Positions 44,787 to 57,003 of a stretch of 64,000 bases of DNA are shown here, piece after piece. The position numbers and the translations under genes were made by a program. Numbering within the stretch: position 1 is the first letter of the stretch; every line of letters starts with the position of its first letter. The notes beneath the pieces are model-generated. The model saw only the letters and a list, made by a program, of their open reading frames with translations, did not search any database and had not been told where the DNA came from. Source of the stretch: Liolophura sinensis (lineage: Eukaryota; Mollusca; Polyplacophora; Chitonida; Chitonidae); contig NC_088296.1 in assembly GCF_032854445.1 (NCBI RefSeq), positions 10,082,706 through 10,146,705 of the forward strand. The letters run 5' to 3'.

Positions 44787-45649
44787 TTTTGGTGCTTATA
44801 GGGCAGCGGAGGTCGTTGAAAGATGCAGGAAGACAACTGGCACCATCCAACAGCACTTAAAGAGTATTAAATATACGCATTTAAAGCTGTTGTGCAGTGC
44901 ATGAATGCGGCTTGATACAGGGTTTCTGTTGGCAGTAGGGCACTGTATTCATTCCGCCATCTCAGTCTGGTATAACAGAACGTAAGTATAGATCTGTAGG
45001 GTATTTGTAGCTAAACTCTTTACAAGCGTTTGATCTTGTGTTTGCCTTAAAAATTGCCTGTCGTCAAACGCCAGGAATATTTTTGCCCGTTCATAGGTTG
45101 CTGACAGAGTAGGAGATTTTAACTATTCAGTAATCCTGGTGGAACAACGGCCCGTTTTTGGTGGGTTGGCTTTGACCACCGAGTAGTAAAAACCAAACCC
45201 TTTCTATTACTGAAGCTATTTTAATATTTGTTGCTCCATAAAAGTATCAGATGAACAATTCTGCAGTAACAACAACTAACGAATACAAAAATATTTGAAC
45301 ATTTATTCGAAATTAATACAACACTACCGCCTTACTAAATACAAATACAAGTCACTTTAGGTTTGTCACGCAGAATCGCAGATAACGGCAGTGCACGATC
45401 TGTGCCAAGCGACGACCACACCCGAATCTGCCAGATCACATCCAAATACCGAATTGCAGTCAACGCGCAGAAGGAAGCAGTGCGTTTTACAACACCCTAT
45501 CCATAGTTTACTATCCATGAAAAAGCTGCTGTAATTGTTTTCAGGAAAGTGCAAATACTTTCTGTTAAAGTATGCTATTTAAGCACCAATTTAACATTAA
45601 TGGAAATCTTAATTTCCAGAGGGTGATTTCTTAGTTCATACCTTATTCA
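44787..45649. other. Composite B remnant, then unidentified segment of about 840 bp
   Basis: The first 22 bp (TTTTGGTGCTTATAGGGCAGC) continue composite B. From about 44809 to 45649 the sequence has no counterpart in copy A, which runs straight on to TTAATTTTGCACTTTATATTC, so this is another insertion. No coding motif or terminal repeat was recognised. Confidence 0.5.
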
Positions 45650-45985
45650 GTTAGCGTCTTAATTTCACACTATATATTCTTTACTGTTAGTTTCTTTGCT
45701 GGTTTGTGATGGTTTGCAAATATTAACTCAAAGGGTCAATGATATGGTTCACGGCTTGTGTACGCATGTCTTTTTCGACGCCTAAATTTCAACAGCAAGA
45801 AACATTTCACAACCTTCAGAAAAAAAGACTCATAGCACAGTTTATACCCGTGTGTGTTTAATATAAACTATTAAAAACGTACAGCATGGACAGTAAAACC
45901 AGATCAGCGACAACAGTGTCATAGATAAGAAATGGCCACACGTAATCGGTGAAATACGTCCTCTTGTTTGTTTACCTCCAGAAGG
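45650..45985 (+). repeat. Composite repeat copy B, right arm and terminal repeat
   Basis: GTTAGCGTCTTAATTTCACACTATATATTC resumes homology with 30225. It continues through AAAAACGTACAGCATGG to the terminal direct repeat CAGTAAAACCAGATCAGCGACAAC...GGTGAAATACGTCCTC. Confidence 0.75.
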
Positions 45986-46268
45986 GTTTTCAGACCTGCC
46001 TTCTTCTGCCTTTTCAGACGAATTTCGAGTATTTTTTACGCATAACTCGTCAGAAATACGATTGTACACATAAGTGTTAAAATAGTACGCAAATACGGTA
46101 ATGTAGAAAAAAAACAATCCCAGTTCATTTTTTTTAAATAGCAGTCCGTATTTTAGATAAGATGCATTATTCTCCCAGAGGCGGATCACCTTGTGGGTTT
46201 CCGACGGCACCGTGGCTCTTTTTTGTTTTACCCACTTCGTGCGTGAGGTCAGCCTGTCTGTGAACGAA

Positions 46269-47892
46269 ATGGCGGCAAAAAAAAAAAGCGGTGATGATCA
46301 CCCGGGAGTTAGCGGAGCAAAGCCACGGAGTAGAAGTGGACACAAGCAGAAATATCTGGAGAAATATTCTGTGGTATCTGGAATAGCATCATCCAAACTT
46401 GAAGAAAGCTACGCATATTGTGGATATGGCCCCAGCGACTTTTCCGTCGAATATTCCGGGGACTTTGATATTAATGCCCACATCTCCTTTAAGAGCCCAG
46501 CCAACGGGGTGAAGATGTCAAAAATGAACTCATCTATCACAAGTTTTCTTCCACAAAACTTCATACCTTATATGGATAAAGGTGTCATGAAGACCGAGAC
46601 AATGTTTTCAGAATCCTTTGCTCAGATGAACTTATTTCTGTCGGCCGCGGGCAAGTTTACATGGTCACGTCCAGAAAGAGACTATAAGAACTAGAGGAGT
46701 AACAAAAAATGTACGATACTGACCACCGCAAAGTCTTAAAGCATGTCTCAACAGGGTGCCTGAGATTGGGGAGATGTTTGGACAGGATCTTAGAAACTGG
46801 GAGGCCTTAAAGTGTACCTTGTCTGTGAGAAATCTTCCTTGACAGGGTCTAAGGTGCATGTATCCAGCACAGCAGCAGCTAATACCTCGTCTTCAAGCTC
46901 TTACAGGCAAACAAAAGTAACATATCTTGAATCATTCTATCGGTCCCCAACAAACAGCCTTTACTGCCTGTTTCTACAGGCTTCCATTCAGCCACTCGAC
47001 AAATTAAATATCCTTCTTCAGGGGGACAAACCCTTTATCCGCCCACTGAATAGGATGCCAAGAAAGCTGATGAGAGACCTTCTGGTTAGATTTGTTCTGC
47101 CTAGCGCTATTCATGGCTACTGCTTGACAGAAGTTGCCTTCGATCAGAACTCGAACCACAAGAAAAATCAGGACATCATTATTTGACAGGCAGTTTGAAC
47201 AGTGTTCTACTTAAACATGCAGACGCTGTGGATGTTGACATTCGAATGGAACAATGAGCAAGCGATTTGATGTACTTTCTGGATAGATTTCTATCCAGGT
47301 GAGCTTACAGAGATACCCAGTCTTTATCAAACATCTGACCAACATAATAAGTTGGTCACGTCTCATTGGCAGCTTTTAATATGGTAATTCATGGCTTGTG
47401 CGACATAGTGATCCATCTGTTATGGGCCTATATTGGTGTAAATTACTATATGTGTTTTTAAGTCCACAAAAAGAATAAAGTTGATTACATTACATATTTT
47501 ATTTATGTTTCAGATGTCACAACGGATGCATTGCTGCTGGAATTTGCAGAGTGTGAGTGTGAAGGCTTTGGCACAGATGTAATGACAGACAGAGCAGATA
47601 TCAACTGGGTGCAAATCTCCAAACTGAAAGACACTAAAGAGTAGGCCAGATTTCCAAGCCTGCAGAATGTGATGTTGACCATCTTAACAATACCACACAG
47701 CAATGCGCAATGCGAGGAAATTTTTTTTCTCTTAGAAAGAATAAAACTCCGCAGAGGGCTTCTATGGGTAGTGACACCTTGGGAGCTCTGGTGGTGTTCA
47801 AATCAGAAAATCATGACATTGAGAACAGACAGTATACGAATGAGGAGTTGAAGCGTCTGAAGTCCTCCAACTATAGGAGTCTTAATATGTAG
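46269..47892 (+). pseudogene. hAT-superfamily transposase, degenerate
   Basis: The N-terminal part (46269-46694) reads KYLEKY, then AYCGYGPSDFSVEYSGDFDINAH and ITSFLPQ, which matches a BED-type zinc-finger leader with most metal ligands lost. The middle (46812-47186) has DKLNILLQGDKPFIRPLN and LMRDLLVRFVLPSAI, typical of the region before the dimerisation helices. A GTGAG donor near 47302 and a TTTCAG acceptor at 47512 bound a likely intron. The last exon gives ADINWVQISKLKDTKE, a TAG, RFPSLQNVMLTILTIPHSNAQCE and, after a frame slip in a T-run, RKNKTPQRASMGSDTLGALVVFK. The IPHSNAxCE block is the conserved C-terminal hAT dimerisation motif. Terminal repeats and an 8-bp duplication were not found. 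Confidence 0.72.
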
Positions 47893-48469
47893 TCTTACAT
47901 CACTTACATCAATTTTTGTCTCTTTACTTTAGTGGCTACTGAATATGTCTGCTCATAATGCTAAGAGGCCTTCATGCAAGTGGGCTCTGATCTGAGACAG
48001 TCACTCTGACCTGAGACAGTCACTTGAGACAGTCGGACATGACTCTTATACTTAAGTCGAATCTATGAATTCATCGTTTGAGGGCATTCTGAAGAGTTTA
48101 TAACCTTACGTCAGCTTTCCTCTGGCATAAACTAAAATAAGTCAAGATTTCAGCTTGTGGTTCTTTTGGTTTTTTATTTTTGAAAATTCAGTTTGCCGTG
48201 CAGAGTGAAACCACATTGCTGTTTAACACACAGTTCAGTGAACTACTGTCAGAATTCCTATCAAATTGACTGTCGGGTTTTTCATGTACATACCACATAC
48301 AGCCGGTCCCACACCTGTCATTTTTAGCTATGCGAGAACGTGTGTCAGTGTAATTACGCTAAAGTCGGAATACTTGAGTCATCGACTAGGTTCTTCCTAG
48401 TTATGTCAATAACGCACCCATTACTGTTGTAAATGTATAGAATCGCTTGGGACCTGTGTCCTACGTTAC
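47893..48469. other. Non-coding
   Basis: Contains a short triplicated phrase (CTGAGACAGTCACT near 47992-48030). Nothing else recognised. Confidence 0.4.
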
Positions 48470-48637
48470 TAACAGGGTGTAAGCTACAAGTGGGTTTAAA
48501 TCCGTGTGTAGACCACACGTAAGTTTTTTGGCGCGTTTCACAAACCGTATGTTTGTGATATACACGTACATTTACACAATCTCCATACTTCGTGGAAAGC
48601 CATATGTAAAGTTACATGCGGAAATAAAATCGCTGCT

Positions 48638-50493
48638 ATGTACATAACTTTTAAGAAACTGAATAGGAGAACATTAAGAAGACAGCGAATCTTTAGAGAC
48701 AGGGCCAACATTTTAAACATACATGATGACCAATCTCTAACTGAGCGACACAGCTTGCCCAGATATATAATAGGTGAAATTTTAAATGCTGTTAGAGCCG
48801 ATATTGAGCCGACTACAAAGAGATCTTACTCCGTCTCCTTTGTCACAACTTCCATAGTTAGGAGATTAAACCATAAGATATGCTTTCCCGGACAACCCGA
48901 CTTGGGTCGAGTCAAGGAAGGATTTTACGGAATCGCCGGTTTTCCAAACGTGGTTGGCGCAGTTGACGGTACAGTGATACTTATCCGTACGTCATCAGTC
49001 GACAAACATGCTTACGTCTGCCGGAAAGGATTTCATGCGCTCATCGTGCAGGTAATTGTTGACAGCAAACACAGGTATGATGTCTTTCTACATTTGTTTT
49101 AACTATTTCTACTCGCCAAAACAGAAAAGAGTAACTACCCTTGGTTTTCCTAAGCACTAATCAAAAAACTTCACTGGAAAAAAAAGATGATGTGCAACCT
49201 AAATTTAGGATCGGAATTGCATCGTATTCTCCAGTAAAGGGGAAAAAATTCAAGCGTCTTTTTCTCCTTAAACAAAAATCGAAAAAAATATTGAAGACCA
49301 TATTTACAACTAACTTTTTGTACTGTTTCATCTGAACTTTATATGATTTTTATGTTTTCTCCACCTTTAAAAAAACTTGTAACATTTGCTATCAACAAAA
49401 ATATGTATACATCTATATATCATGCAGACATGACATGCAGACATCTATATATCATGCAGACATGTAAGTGTGTACTTTTCTTTCTACTTTTTCTACAGGT
49501 TTATTAACGTGGTCGCAAAATGGCCAGGATCTGCCCATGGCAGTTTTATTTTGGCAAACAGTCAAATACCTGCCTCCTTTACTAGGGGTCGTATAGATGG
49601 TTGGCTAGTAAGAGACTTCGGGTACCCTCTGAAACCCTGGTGACTGACCGCTGTCGCCATACCGGCCAATGAAGGCGAGGAAAAGTAATCTCCTTAACAA
49701 AGGTTTACGCATCCTTTGTTTTCATGTTTCTGACAGAACATTATCCAAGGGGCCTTTAGTCTCTTCTTTCTTTCTTCAAATGGGATTTTGATAAAATAAT
49801 GAATGAATATGATCAAATGAATATGCTCAAGAGAAATGATAATAATGAACACATACTAAGTGTCACTGGTGCATTGATATAACATCGTGATACACCGTTA
49901 ACTGAAATACCTGTCATAAAGGAGACAGATGAACCACCTAATCTCACATACATAGCCACTATAATGAGGAGGTACAAATACCCGTATCTGTATTTGAACG
50001 GGCAATAAATCATAGCACATGCCAAAATTAGACTTAAGACAGGCATTTGCAAATTAAATCAACAAAGGAATTTTTTTTGGGGGGGGGAGGGGTGATAAAT
50101 ATACTAAACTGTACATGTTTTGTTTGTTTTTTTTTTTCATTTTTTTCTGGCAACAAGAATTCATCACATTTTGTCATGACAATAAATAATAACGGCAAAA
50201 GTGCCGTAGTCTGCCTGTAATTAGCTATCAAAAATTCAAATAAACATTTTCATAAGCAGTGTAAAAATGTTGCACATATCTGGTCTGGAGGTATCGGAAC
50301 GAGCTGTTTAATATAAACAATTCTATAGCTTACTCAAAAAATGGGAAGGGGACACACTGCTTAATGTATTACTGTTTTAATGTATATTGTTCCACACAGA
50401 TATAATGGATGTCACAAGAAGACCATGGCCATAGTGAAGCGGGCATTTGGTGTTTGCAAGTCCAGATTTAGATCTGTGTTCAGGAATACATGA
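48638..50493 (+). pseudogene. Harbinger 2 transposase (HARBI1-like), three exons, catalytically dead
   Basis: Exon 1 (48638-49074) encodes the HARBI1-type leader (RRQRIFRDRANIL, then ERHSLPRYIIGEIL) and FYGIAGFPNVVGAVDGT, with the first catalytic Asp in AVDGT. About 35-45 residues expected after TKRSYSVSF appear deleted. Intron 49075-49498 is GT-AG in phase 2. Exon 2 (49499-49684) gives RFINVVAKWPGSAHGSFILANS, with Gly where the second Asp is expected, and FGYPLKPW followed by TGA at 49641. Exon 3 (50400-50493) gives NGCHKKTMAIVKRAFGVCKSR, with Lys where the catalytic Glu is expected, and ends at TGA. Two of three DDE residues are lost. The splice sites remain clean. Confidence 0.82.
49407..49466. 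repeat. Short tandem duplication in transposase intron 1
   Basis: ACATCTATATATCATGCAGACATG occurs twice, separated by ACATGCAG, within the first intron. Confidence 0.85.
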
Positions 50494-51184
50494 CACTTAG
50501 CAATGCGACATTTAGCAGTGTAACATGACTTATTATACTAGAAAATTGCTTCAGGTAATTACAGTTATGAGCATACAGATTTTTTTCTCCCAATTAAACA
50601 CAACACCCACCTAAAAGAATTCGAAACATGTTGGAGGTGTTAATTCAGTGAATAAAGTTAAAAAAAAACGTATGTATACTTAATTCCAAACAAAGTTTTC
50701 AGGTTTTATGCTGACTCACTTCATTTTGTTTTCCGTCACCTCTTATAGATAAACAATGGAACTTACATTACAGGTGTTAACACAAATCAGGTGGGCAACT
50801 CATGTCGTCTCCTGGGAGATACTGTCAGGTTGTCCTAGCCCGTTTTATTTTACATCACGTGTCTGGACAGAAATGTGCTTGTAACACAGCAGCTGGAATG
50901 TAGGCCAACACGTCGAAAACAATGGAGGAAATAATGATGGGATTGGTGTTCGTAGGGCATTGATAGAGCACATATTTTCTTAGATATAACCGCATTTAAT
51001 AAAGCCTGATATTTACCTGTAACATGCCGTTATAATGTACTTTTAACAGGCCTACAGATTTATATTCTCCTGTTCATGGCCTAGCTACAGTTAACATTTA
51101 GTATGTATATATGTATGCTGTGGTTTTACGTTGCACTGAACGATTTTTTCAGTTATATGATCATGAGGGGTCCTTTGTATATAT
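50494..51184. other. Non-coding interior of Harbinger 2
   Basis: Nothing recognised between the transposase end and the SINE family 2 fragments. Confidence 0.4.
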
Positions 51185-51390
51185 AACCAAAACACCACCC
51201 AGTCACATTATACTGACACCGGGCCGACCAGTCCTGTTTCCTTGCTCAAAGCTCCCAGTGCTGAGCGCCAAGTGAGACAGCAACAAGTACCTTTTTTTTT
51301 TAAGTCTTTGGTATTGTAGCAGAGCGAGTACCCACCCAGTCACATAATACTGACACCGCGCCGACCAATCCTGTTTCCTTGCTCCGCTAT
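51185..51390 (-). repeat. SINE family 2 fragments, minus strand, duplicated
   Basis: CACCCAGTCACATTATACTGACACC occurs at about 51197 and, as CACCCAGTCACATAATACTGACACC, at about 51333. Each is followed by GACCARTCCTGTTTCCTTGCT. This is the reverse complement of the SINE family 2 body (GGTGTCAGTATAATGTGACTG). The first fragment also carries the reverse complement of CTTGGCGCTCAGCACT, a head-proximal block. Confidence 0.72.
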
Positions 51391-51607
51391 ATTTAAAAAT
51401 CTTTGGTCTGTTAACAATAAGGATTTTGAGTAATATATCTGCAGTTGCACATGTAAAACACTGCTGGCAGATAATATCCAAACACTTCCATTGGTGAACA
51501 ACAAGAATTAGAAAACATTATCAAAACAAATTTGTGACACCGTGACAAAAATCTTGACCCGTACAATCTTGTATACATTTTACATGTATTCAGTGCTATA
51601 ATCAAAA

Positions 51608-51785
51608 GGGGGCATCCGTGGCTCAGTCGGTTATCGCGCTAGCGCAGCGTAACTCTCCGGCCGTACGTGGGGAAGGTCTGCCAGCAACCTGCGGATGGTC
51701 GTGGGTTTCCCCCGGACTCTGCCCGGTTTCCACCCACCATCATGAAATATTCTTGAGTACGGCGTAAAAGACCAATCCAAAAAAA
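51608..51785 (+). repeat. SINE family 1 with deletion in the head
   Basis: GGCTCAGTCGGTTATCGCGC jumps directly to TCTCCGGCCGTACGTGGGG, losing the B-box region. The body and GAGTACGGCGTAAAAGACCAAT tail are present. Confidence 0.88.
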
Positions 51786-53019
51786 ATCTATAATCAAAAC
51801 ATATATACACGTCAGTCACGTACTGTACATGTGTAAGTCTAAACTGACCTGTACATAAGCTTTGATTATAGGTTGAATTAAGACAGGCTTAATGTTAACA
51901 CCAGATTACAGGTATGGAAACAGTACATCTGCCAGTCAACACGAAGATGGAGAAAATTCATAACTGAAAGGGCTTAAATGCTGCATGGGACGTATGCAAG
52001 GTTGTGTCAGTCAAGATTTTCGCCTTGGGATTACATAAATAGAGCAGATAATACCTATAAGAAGTGTTTAAAAACCCGGAGACAGGGACACAAGATCAAG
52101 TGAAGACTGAGAAACAGAGATCCTCTACAAAATTTGCAACTTTTGTTTTTCGATTTCAACCATCTGTTCTTGTGCAGCTACACTTCTTTCCAACAAAGAT
52201 ATCTTCTGTATCTCCAGCTCGAGCTTCTTCCTCTCTATTTCATGGCAGTCTTTCTGGGGAAGGTCAGCTGTAAACAAATATTTCAGTATTTACATTACTT
52301 AAAACTCACCGATTTTGTACATTTTACATCCTATCATATTGTTAACCGTGTATGATAAGGAGAAAAGGTGCAAAGCCCTACTTCTCTCTAATATAAATTT
52401 TGCTTTTGAAATCCTACTGGTTAATCTGCCCACATGTTGCCACGTGTGTTCAGGCGGTGTTAACTACATGCTTCAAGGATGTTGTTTGAGGTTTCCTGGT
52501 TAAGACTCTTGGCTTTCATGGGCGATATCATGACTGGTTTGTATCCCATTGCTCTCCTGAAACCGCTTTCACCCAAGGTCCCTGAGGACAGTTTTTTGTG
52601 GGCAAAATATGACAACCGCCACATCTGGGAATCTTAGTCTGTAACTTGCCAAAGGTTAATGCTTTACCTTGAGGATCTGGTTCCCTCCGCCTATAACTTT
52701 GACAGGTATCAGATACCTTTATCTTGAATATTCTTTAGCATGGCTATAAATCCCCCCCTCCCCCCGCCCCCGGCAAACACTGTACTTTCCTAAAATATTG
52801 CTTGTAACAATGCACTTTAAGAAGTTTTTCTTAAAAAAGTTAAAAACTAAAGTTCACTAAAAACTCCTAAGTGGCTCTATAGCATGGACTAATCAACAAA
52901 AATCAAGCAAAATGTGTCCCTTGACAGAAGCTAAACACTGGTTGAAATACAAAAATAAATATTCACATTACTTAAAAAACGAAGAAAGGAAAAAACACTC
53001 GCTATTACATTCATCTGTC

Positions 53020-53050
53020 CTCTTCTCCCCCCCCCCCCCCTTTTTTTTAG
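53020..53050. repeat. C-run followed by T-run
   Basis: A low-complexity pyrimidine stretch, about 14 C then about 8 T; likely to be unstable or mis-assembled. Confidence 0.85.
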
Positions 53051-53238
53051 TAGTAGAGTCTGCAGTAAAAGCGAAAAGCAAAACAAAAATACTCTGTTAC
53101 AAAATAGTCACAGCATAAAATTACATCGGGAAAGCCACACTTGAAATAATTTCCCATTGTTGCATTTAGGTTACATCAGTAAATAGAGTATGTTATTGTT
53201 ATGTAAGTATGTTAGCAGAATTTTATTAAAAATTATTA

Positions 53239-54782
53239 TTGAAACCAGAATTACTGGAGCAAAATTTCCTTCATCTAGTGTTTGGGTTTAGTGTGACAAG
53301 AGATCTGATTGCTATTTCAGAAAGCATGTATTTAAAGCATGTTAAAAAGAAAGTTAGTTTAACTATACAGCGTCTAGACATTGATGTTCTACCTAAAGTT
53401 AAAGGTTCTGAAGGATTCCACTGTGCAAGAAACACTCGCTGACCTTCATAGTAAATTTGTCATCACTGTAACAGACAAGGCTACTAATAATGTCATCTTT
53501 ATTTGCAAGAATTATTATTATTAAATTCGTGTTCAAGAGTTATGTAAATCTACAACCACATCCACGTATCCTGCTACTACATGTGCTCTGGACGAACTAT
53601 TTAACAAACACAAAACCTTTCTTAAAGAAAGGCGCCTAAATATACCTCCCCGTCACACAGAAACACCACAACTTTACTGGGTTCCTAAAATGCATAAATC
53701 CCCATACAAGGCTCGATTTATTGCAGGTTCTAGAAGCTGTACCACCAAACTCTTGTCAACCCTACTTACGAGAGCGTTACAAGAAGTAAAGTCATTTTGG
53801 AATAAGTATTGTGCCATAACAAAAAAATCAGGTGCCAACTGGATGTGGATTCTTAACAACTCCAAACGTCTTACAGAAGAACTCGAAGCTCATATGCATA
53901 TACGGTACAAAGACGTATCCACATAGAGGAGATTTCTCTCCTCTCTATACTACGATTCCTCACAAAGATCTTATTGAAAGAATATCGTCGTTAATTGTCT
54001 CGGTATTTACTAAAACTGGTCACCGTTACATTAACGTCAGAAGCAATAAGGCTGTCTTTAGTTCTACTCTTTATAAAGGTTACCACTCATGGGATGTTAC
54101 ATTATTTATTGAATTACTTGAATTTCTCATTAATAACATCTATGTGAAATTCGGAGATACCATTTACCAACAGTGCATAAGTATTCCAATGGGTAGGAAT
54201 TGTGCGCCTCTTTTGGCAGACCTATACCTGTTTTCATATGAATACTATATGCAGAAATTACTTAAAAGTAATATCTTTAAAGCTCGATCCTTTTCATTTA
54301 CCAAGCGGTATATTGATGATCTACTGGCGTTAAATAATCCCCATATTGCTGAAGCGGTTGAAGGAAATCTATCCGCCTTCTTTGGATTTAAAGGAGACAA
54401 CAGTCCTGATGGTACATCTTATTTGGATCTATATCTGTACAAAGACGGACAAGGTCTCCTTTCACGCCGCCTTTACGACAAAAGGCATAATTTCAATTTT
54501 GATATTGTAAGTTATCGTTATTTAGATAGCAATATACCAAAGGGTCCTGCATATAGCGTATACATATCTCGCCTTGTAGCATTTGTCAGATCTTGCGTTA
54601 ATTGTGATGACTTTAATCTGCGTTACAAGTTGCTAGTTCAAAAACTAGTTTGTCAAGGATACTCCATCAAACGCCTTTGTTCTAAGTTTCTCAAATTTTA
54701 CAATGAATATAACACTCTCGTTGGCAGGTATGGACAGAGCGTTGAGAATCTCTGGCGATCTGCATTGCGATCAACCACATAG
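53239..54782 (+). pseudogene. Penelope-like reverse transcriptase, frame-shifted
   Basis: The reading passes through several frames. The leader is at 53239-53442. Then come FVITVTDKATNNVIFICKN (about 53450-53510) and YWVPKMHKSPYKARFIAGS (about 53675-53730). A shift near 53925 leads into a long open stretch with DFSPLYTTIPHKDLIERI, QCISIPMGRNCAPLLADLYL, the catalytic YIDD in TKRYIDDLLALNN, SYLDLYLYKD, RRLYDKRHNFNFDIV and NIPKGPAYSVYISRLV. The pattern of DFSxLYTxIPH, GxNCAPLLADLYLFSYE and YIDD is characteristic of Penelope-like rather than LINE or retroviral enzymes. The catalytic box is intact, but at least three frame breaks precede it. The copy at 18168-18714 is the same family. Confidence 0.87.
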
Positions 54783-54977
54783 ACGGCGCTGTTATCCCTA
54801 TGTACATTTCTATCGCGTACATGGTATTTAACAACATAGATGGCGCTGGTTGCCCAGTGTAATCGTCTATCATGTATGTCACGTGTAACATCATAGATGG
54901 CGCCTCTTGTAGCATGAGATCTTTACATATTAACGGGGAAGACGTAATCGTCCGTTACTTTTGAATCATAATCTGAT

Positions 54978-55415
54978 CGGTTAGGGTCTGTAACGCTCGT
55001 CATTTTCAAACTGTATCTAATACCGCTTAACCTGGGGCTAGGGGCCATAAAGGTAGCCATGACAATTACATCAACATGACGCCTTTATGAACAGTTGATA
55101 TGAAAGCGCGACTGAGATACTTGTTTAGGTGTTATTTGACATGGAACTCATTCACGGACTATGAATTTGAACTTTGATATGGAATTCATGCCTGGAATAC
55201 TCATTGTCTGCCCAGCATCATTGAAAACTGATGACCGCTTCTCTCTTGTGTGCTACCGGCTTTATTTCTTATTTGTATAATTTCTTATATACCTTTGTCT
55301 TCGGGAGTTAGTGATAAACGTTGTTGTGGAAATGGATCTTGCGATTATCGACGTGGAACGCCCTTTACGAACTACGAATGGTATAGGAATGTCGAACATG
55401 ACGCTTATATTTAAT
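54978..55415 (+). repeat. Penelope-like 3' UTR, reference copy
   Basis: This UTR is shared with 6284-6716, 18925-18990 (partial), 32912-33322 (minus) and, diverged, 58500-58875 (minus). Confidence 0.85.
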
Positions 55416-56944
55416 GAAATGAAATATGTTATTTGCTCTTTATGTCTCTTGAACATTCACTTTCCTTATTTTCTCTTGTAAACTCCTGATTAGATATGAA
55501 ACATGTATTTTGTACGCGTATTGCCTTGAATATCCACAGCTGCCTCTATCATTTCGGTAGGTCCAGGATTCACTATACCTGGAACTAAAAACCGACATTT
55601 GTCTTGTTAGTCTTGTTAGTGTGAATCAAAGATATACGCAATTTATAGTATTAATAATAGTCAGTGATGCACTGGCCTTTGTTACATTATAAATGGTTTG
55701 CTGAACTTTCTTTGTTATTAATCTCTTCATATGTCCATATTACTGTACATGCTAGTTTTTTAAGTTCAATGTACTCACCTTTCGACTCTACCCACCTTCT
55801 ATCCCTTCCACCATAACTGGCGGGATCAGACTTAAGATCTGAAATATCCAAAAACATGAAATGATAAAAAACATGAATTTGACATCTTAGTTGGGTATAT
55901 AATTTTTTTTTTTATGATATTCTTTACCTAATTTATTAACTCGTCTCCTCGTACATATCTTACATATGTGATATAAGTGTACTCATTTCGGAACATAATA
56001 AAAGTATACTTGTTTACCATAATGAATGAGCATTTTGTTAGAAAGACACCAAAATGAACTAAATGTGCACATGTAGGTCTGAAGGCCTTCAGGGCTACCT
56101 GCAACAAACAAAAACAAACAAAATTGCAATTGTTGTTGCACAGGGCAACTTGAACATATCAGTCATTGACTGATGTATGAGATAGACAAATTCACCCTAA
56201 CATGAATTATATGGAGTGTGAAAGAAAAAACTTGTATACTCAAGCCTGACATCCCCAATAATTTCATCCTGCATTGTCTTTTGTCCAATGCAATCCAGTG
56301 AATGATTATTGTATAGCCTATATACATGTACAATTACACCATAAAGTGACATTTCAAGTAGTTTCACGGACCCAACCTTCTCCTCAACTTCCGTAGGTAA
56401 AGGGTAGGGCCCACAACCTCCGGTTCTTTTCGTCTCCCTCTGTCTAACAGACTCCTTCCGCCTGGTCATTGACACTAGCTCATGCCAATTTCGTTTGACC
56501 TCCTCCCTTTCTCTTAAGACTGATGTATTTCCAGCATTGAATCTGTTGAAAAAATTCTACCATTACTCTAATACTCAGCTTTGTATGACATGGTTTTGTG
56601 ATATGACTGACTTTCTGTAATGCTACAAAGAATCAAGAGTTGACAACTCAACTGCGATGTCATAGTAACAAAATGCTTTCTAAACAATGATTATCAAGTT
56701 TTGAACTAGCACAACCCTTTCATTCACTGGCTTTTCTATTGTCATTTGGTGGCTCCTAGTCCCCGCAGTGACATAATTGCTTGTTGCAATATAACATCAC
56801 TAATATTACCACCTCAATGGGTGGTGTGTCACAGCTGCTACACAGCACTTTGTTGCTAGGAAATATGTCTGTAACCCACTGGATTGTGCTTTACCACACA
56901 CAGTAGCATGAAAAACTCACCCATGGGTATTAATGAGTTGTAAT

Positions 56945-57003
56945 ATTTATATATATATATATATATATTTGCACTTTCTTTGTAAAAAAAAAAAAAAAAA
57001 AAG
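56945..57003. repeat. TA microsatellite and A-run
   Basis: (AT)n near 56948-56970 and about 18 A near 56985-57002. Confidence 0.9.

Larger units (their letters stand above)
53239..55415 (+). mobile_element. Penelope-like element, most complete copy
   Basis: A frame-shifted reverse-transcriptase ORF (to 54782) is followed by three related motifs around ATAGAYGGCGC (54781-54905) and a conserved 3' UTR (54978-55412) ending GACGCTTATATTT. No GIY-YIG endonuclease is visible before or after the ORF. It sits in the intron of the Harbinger 2 Myb-like gene. The 5' end is not well defined. Confidence 0.82.

Noticed and set aside
54978-55415. Hammerhead ribozyme in the Penelope-like tail (CTGATGA present near 55230)
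   Set aside because: Hammerheads are known in Penelope-like repeats, but here no GAAA strand follows a plausible stem II at the right spacing, so the core is incomplete. A covariance search could settle it.
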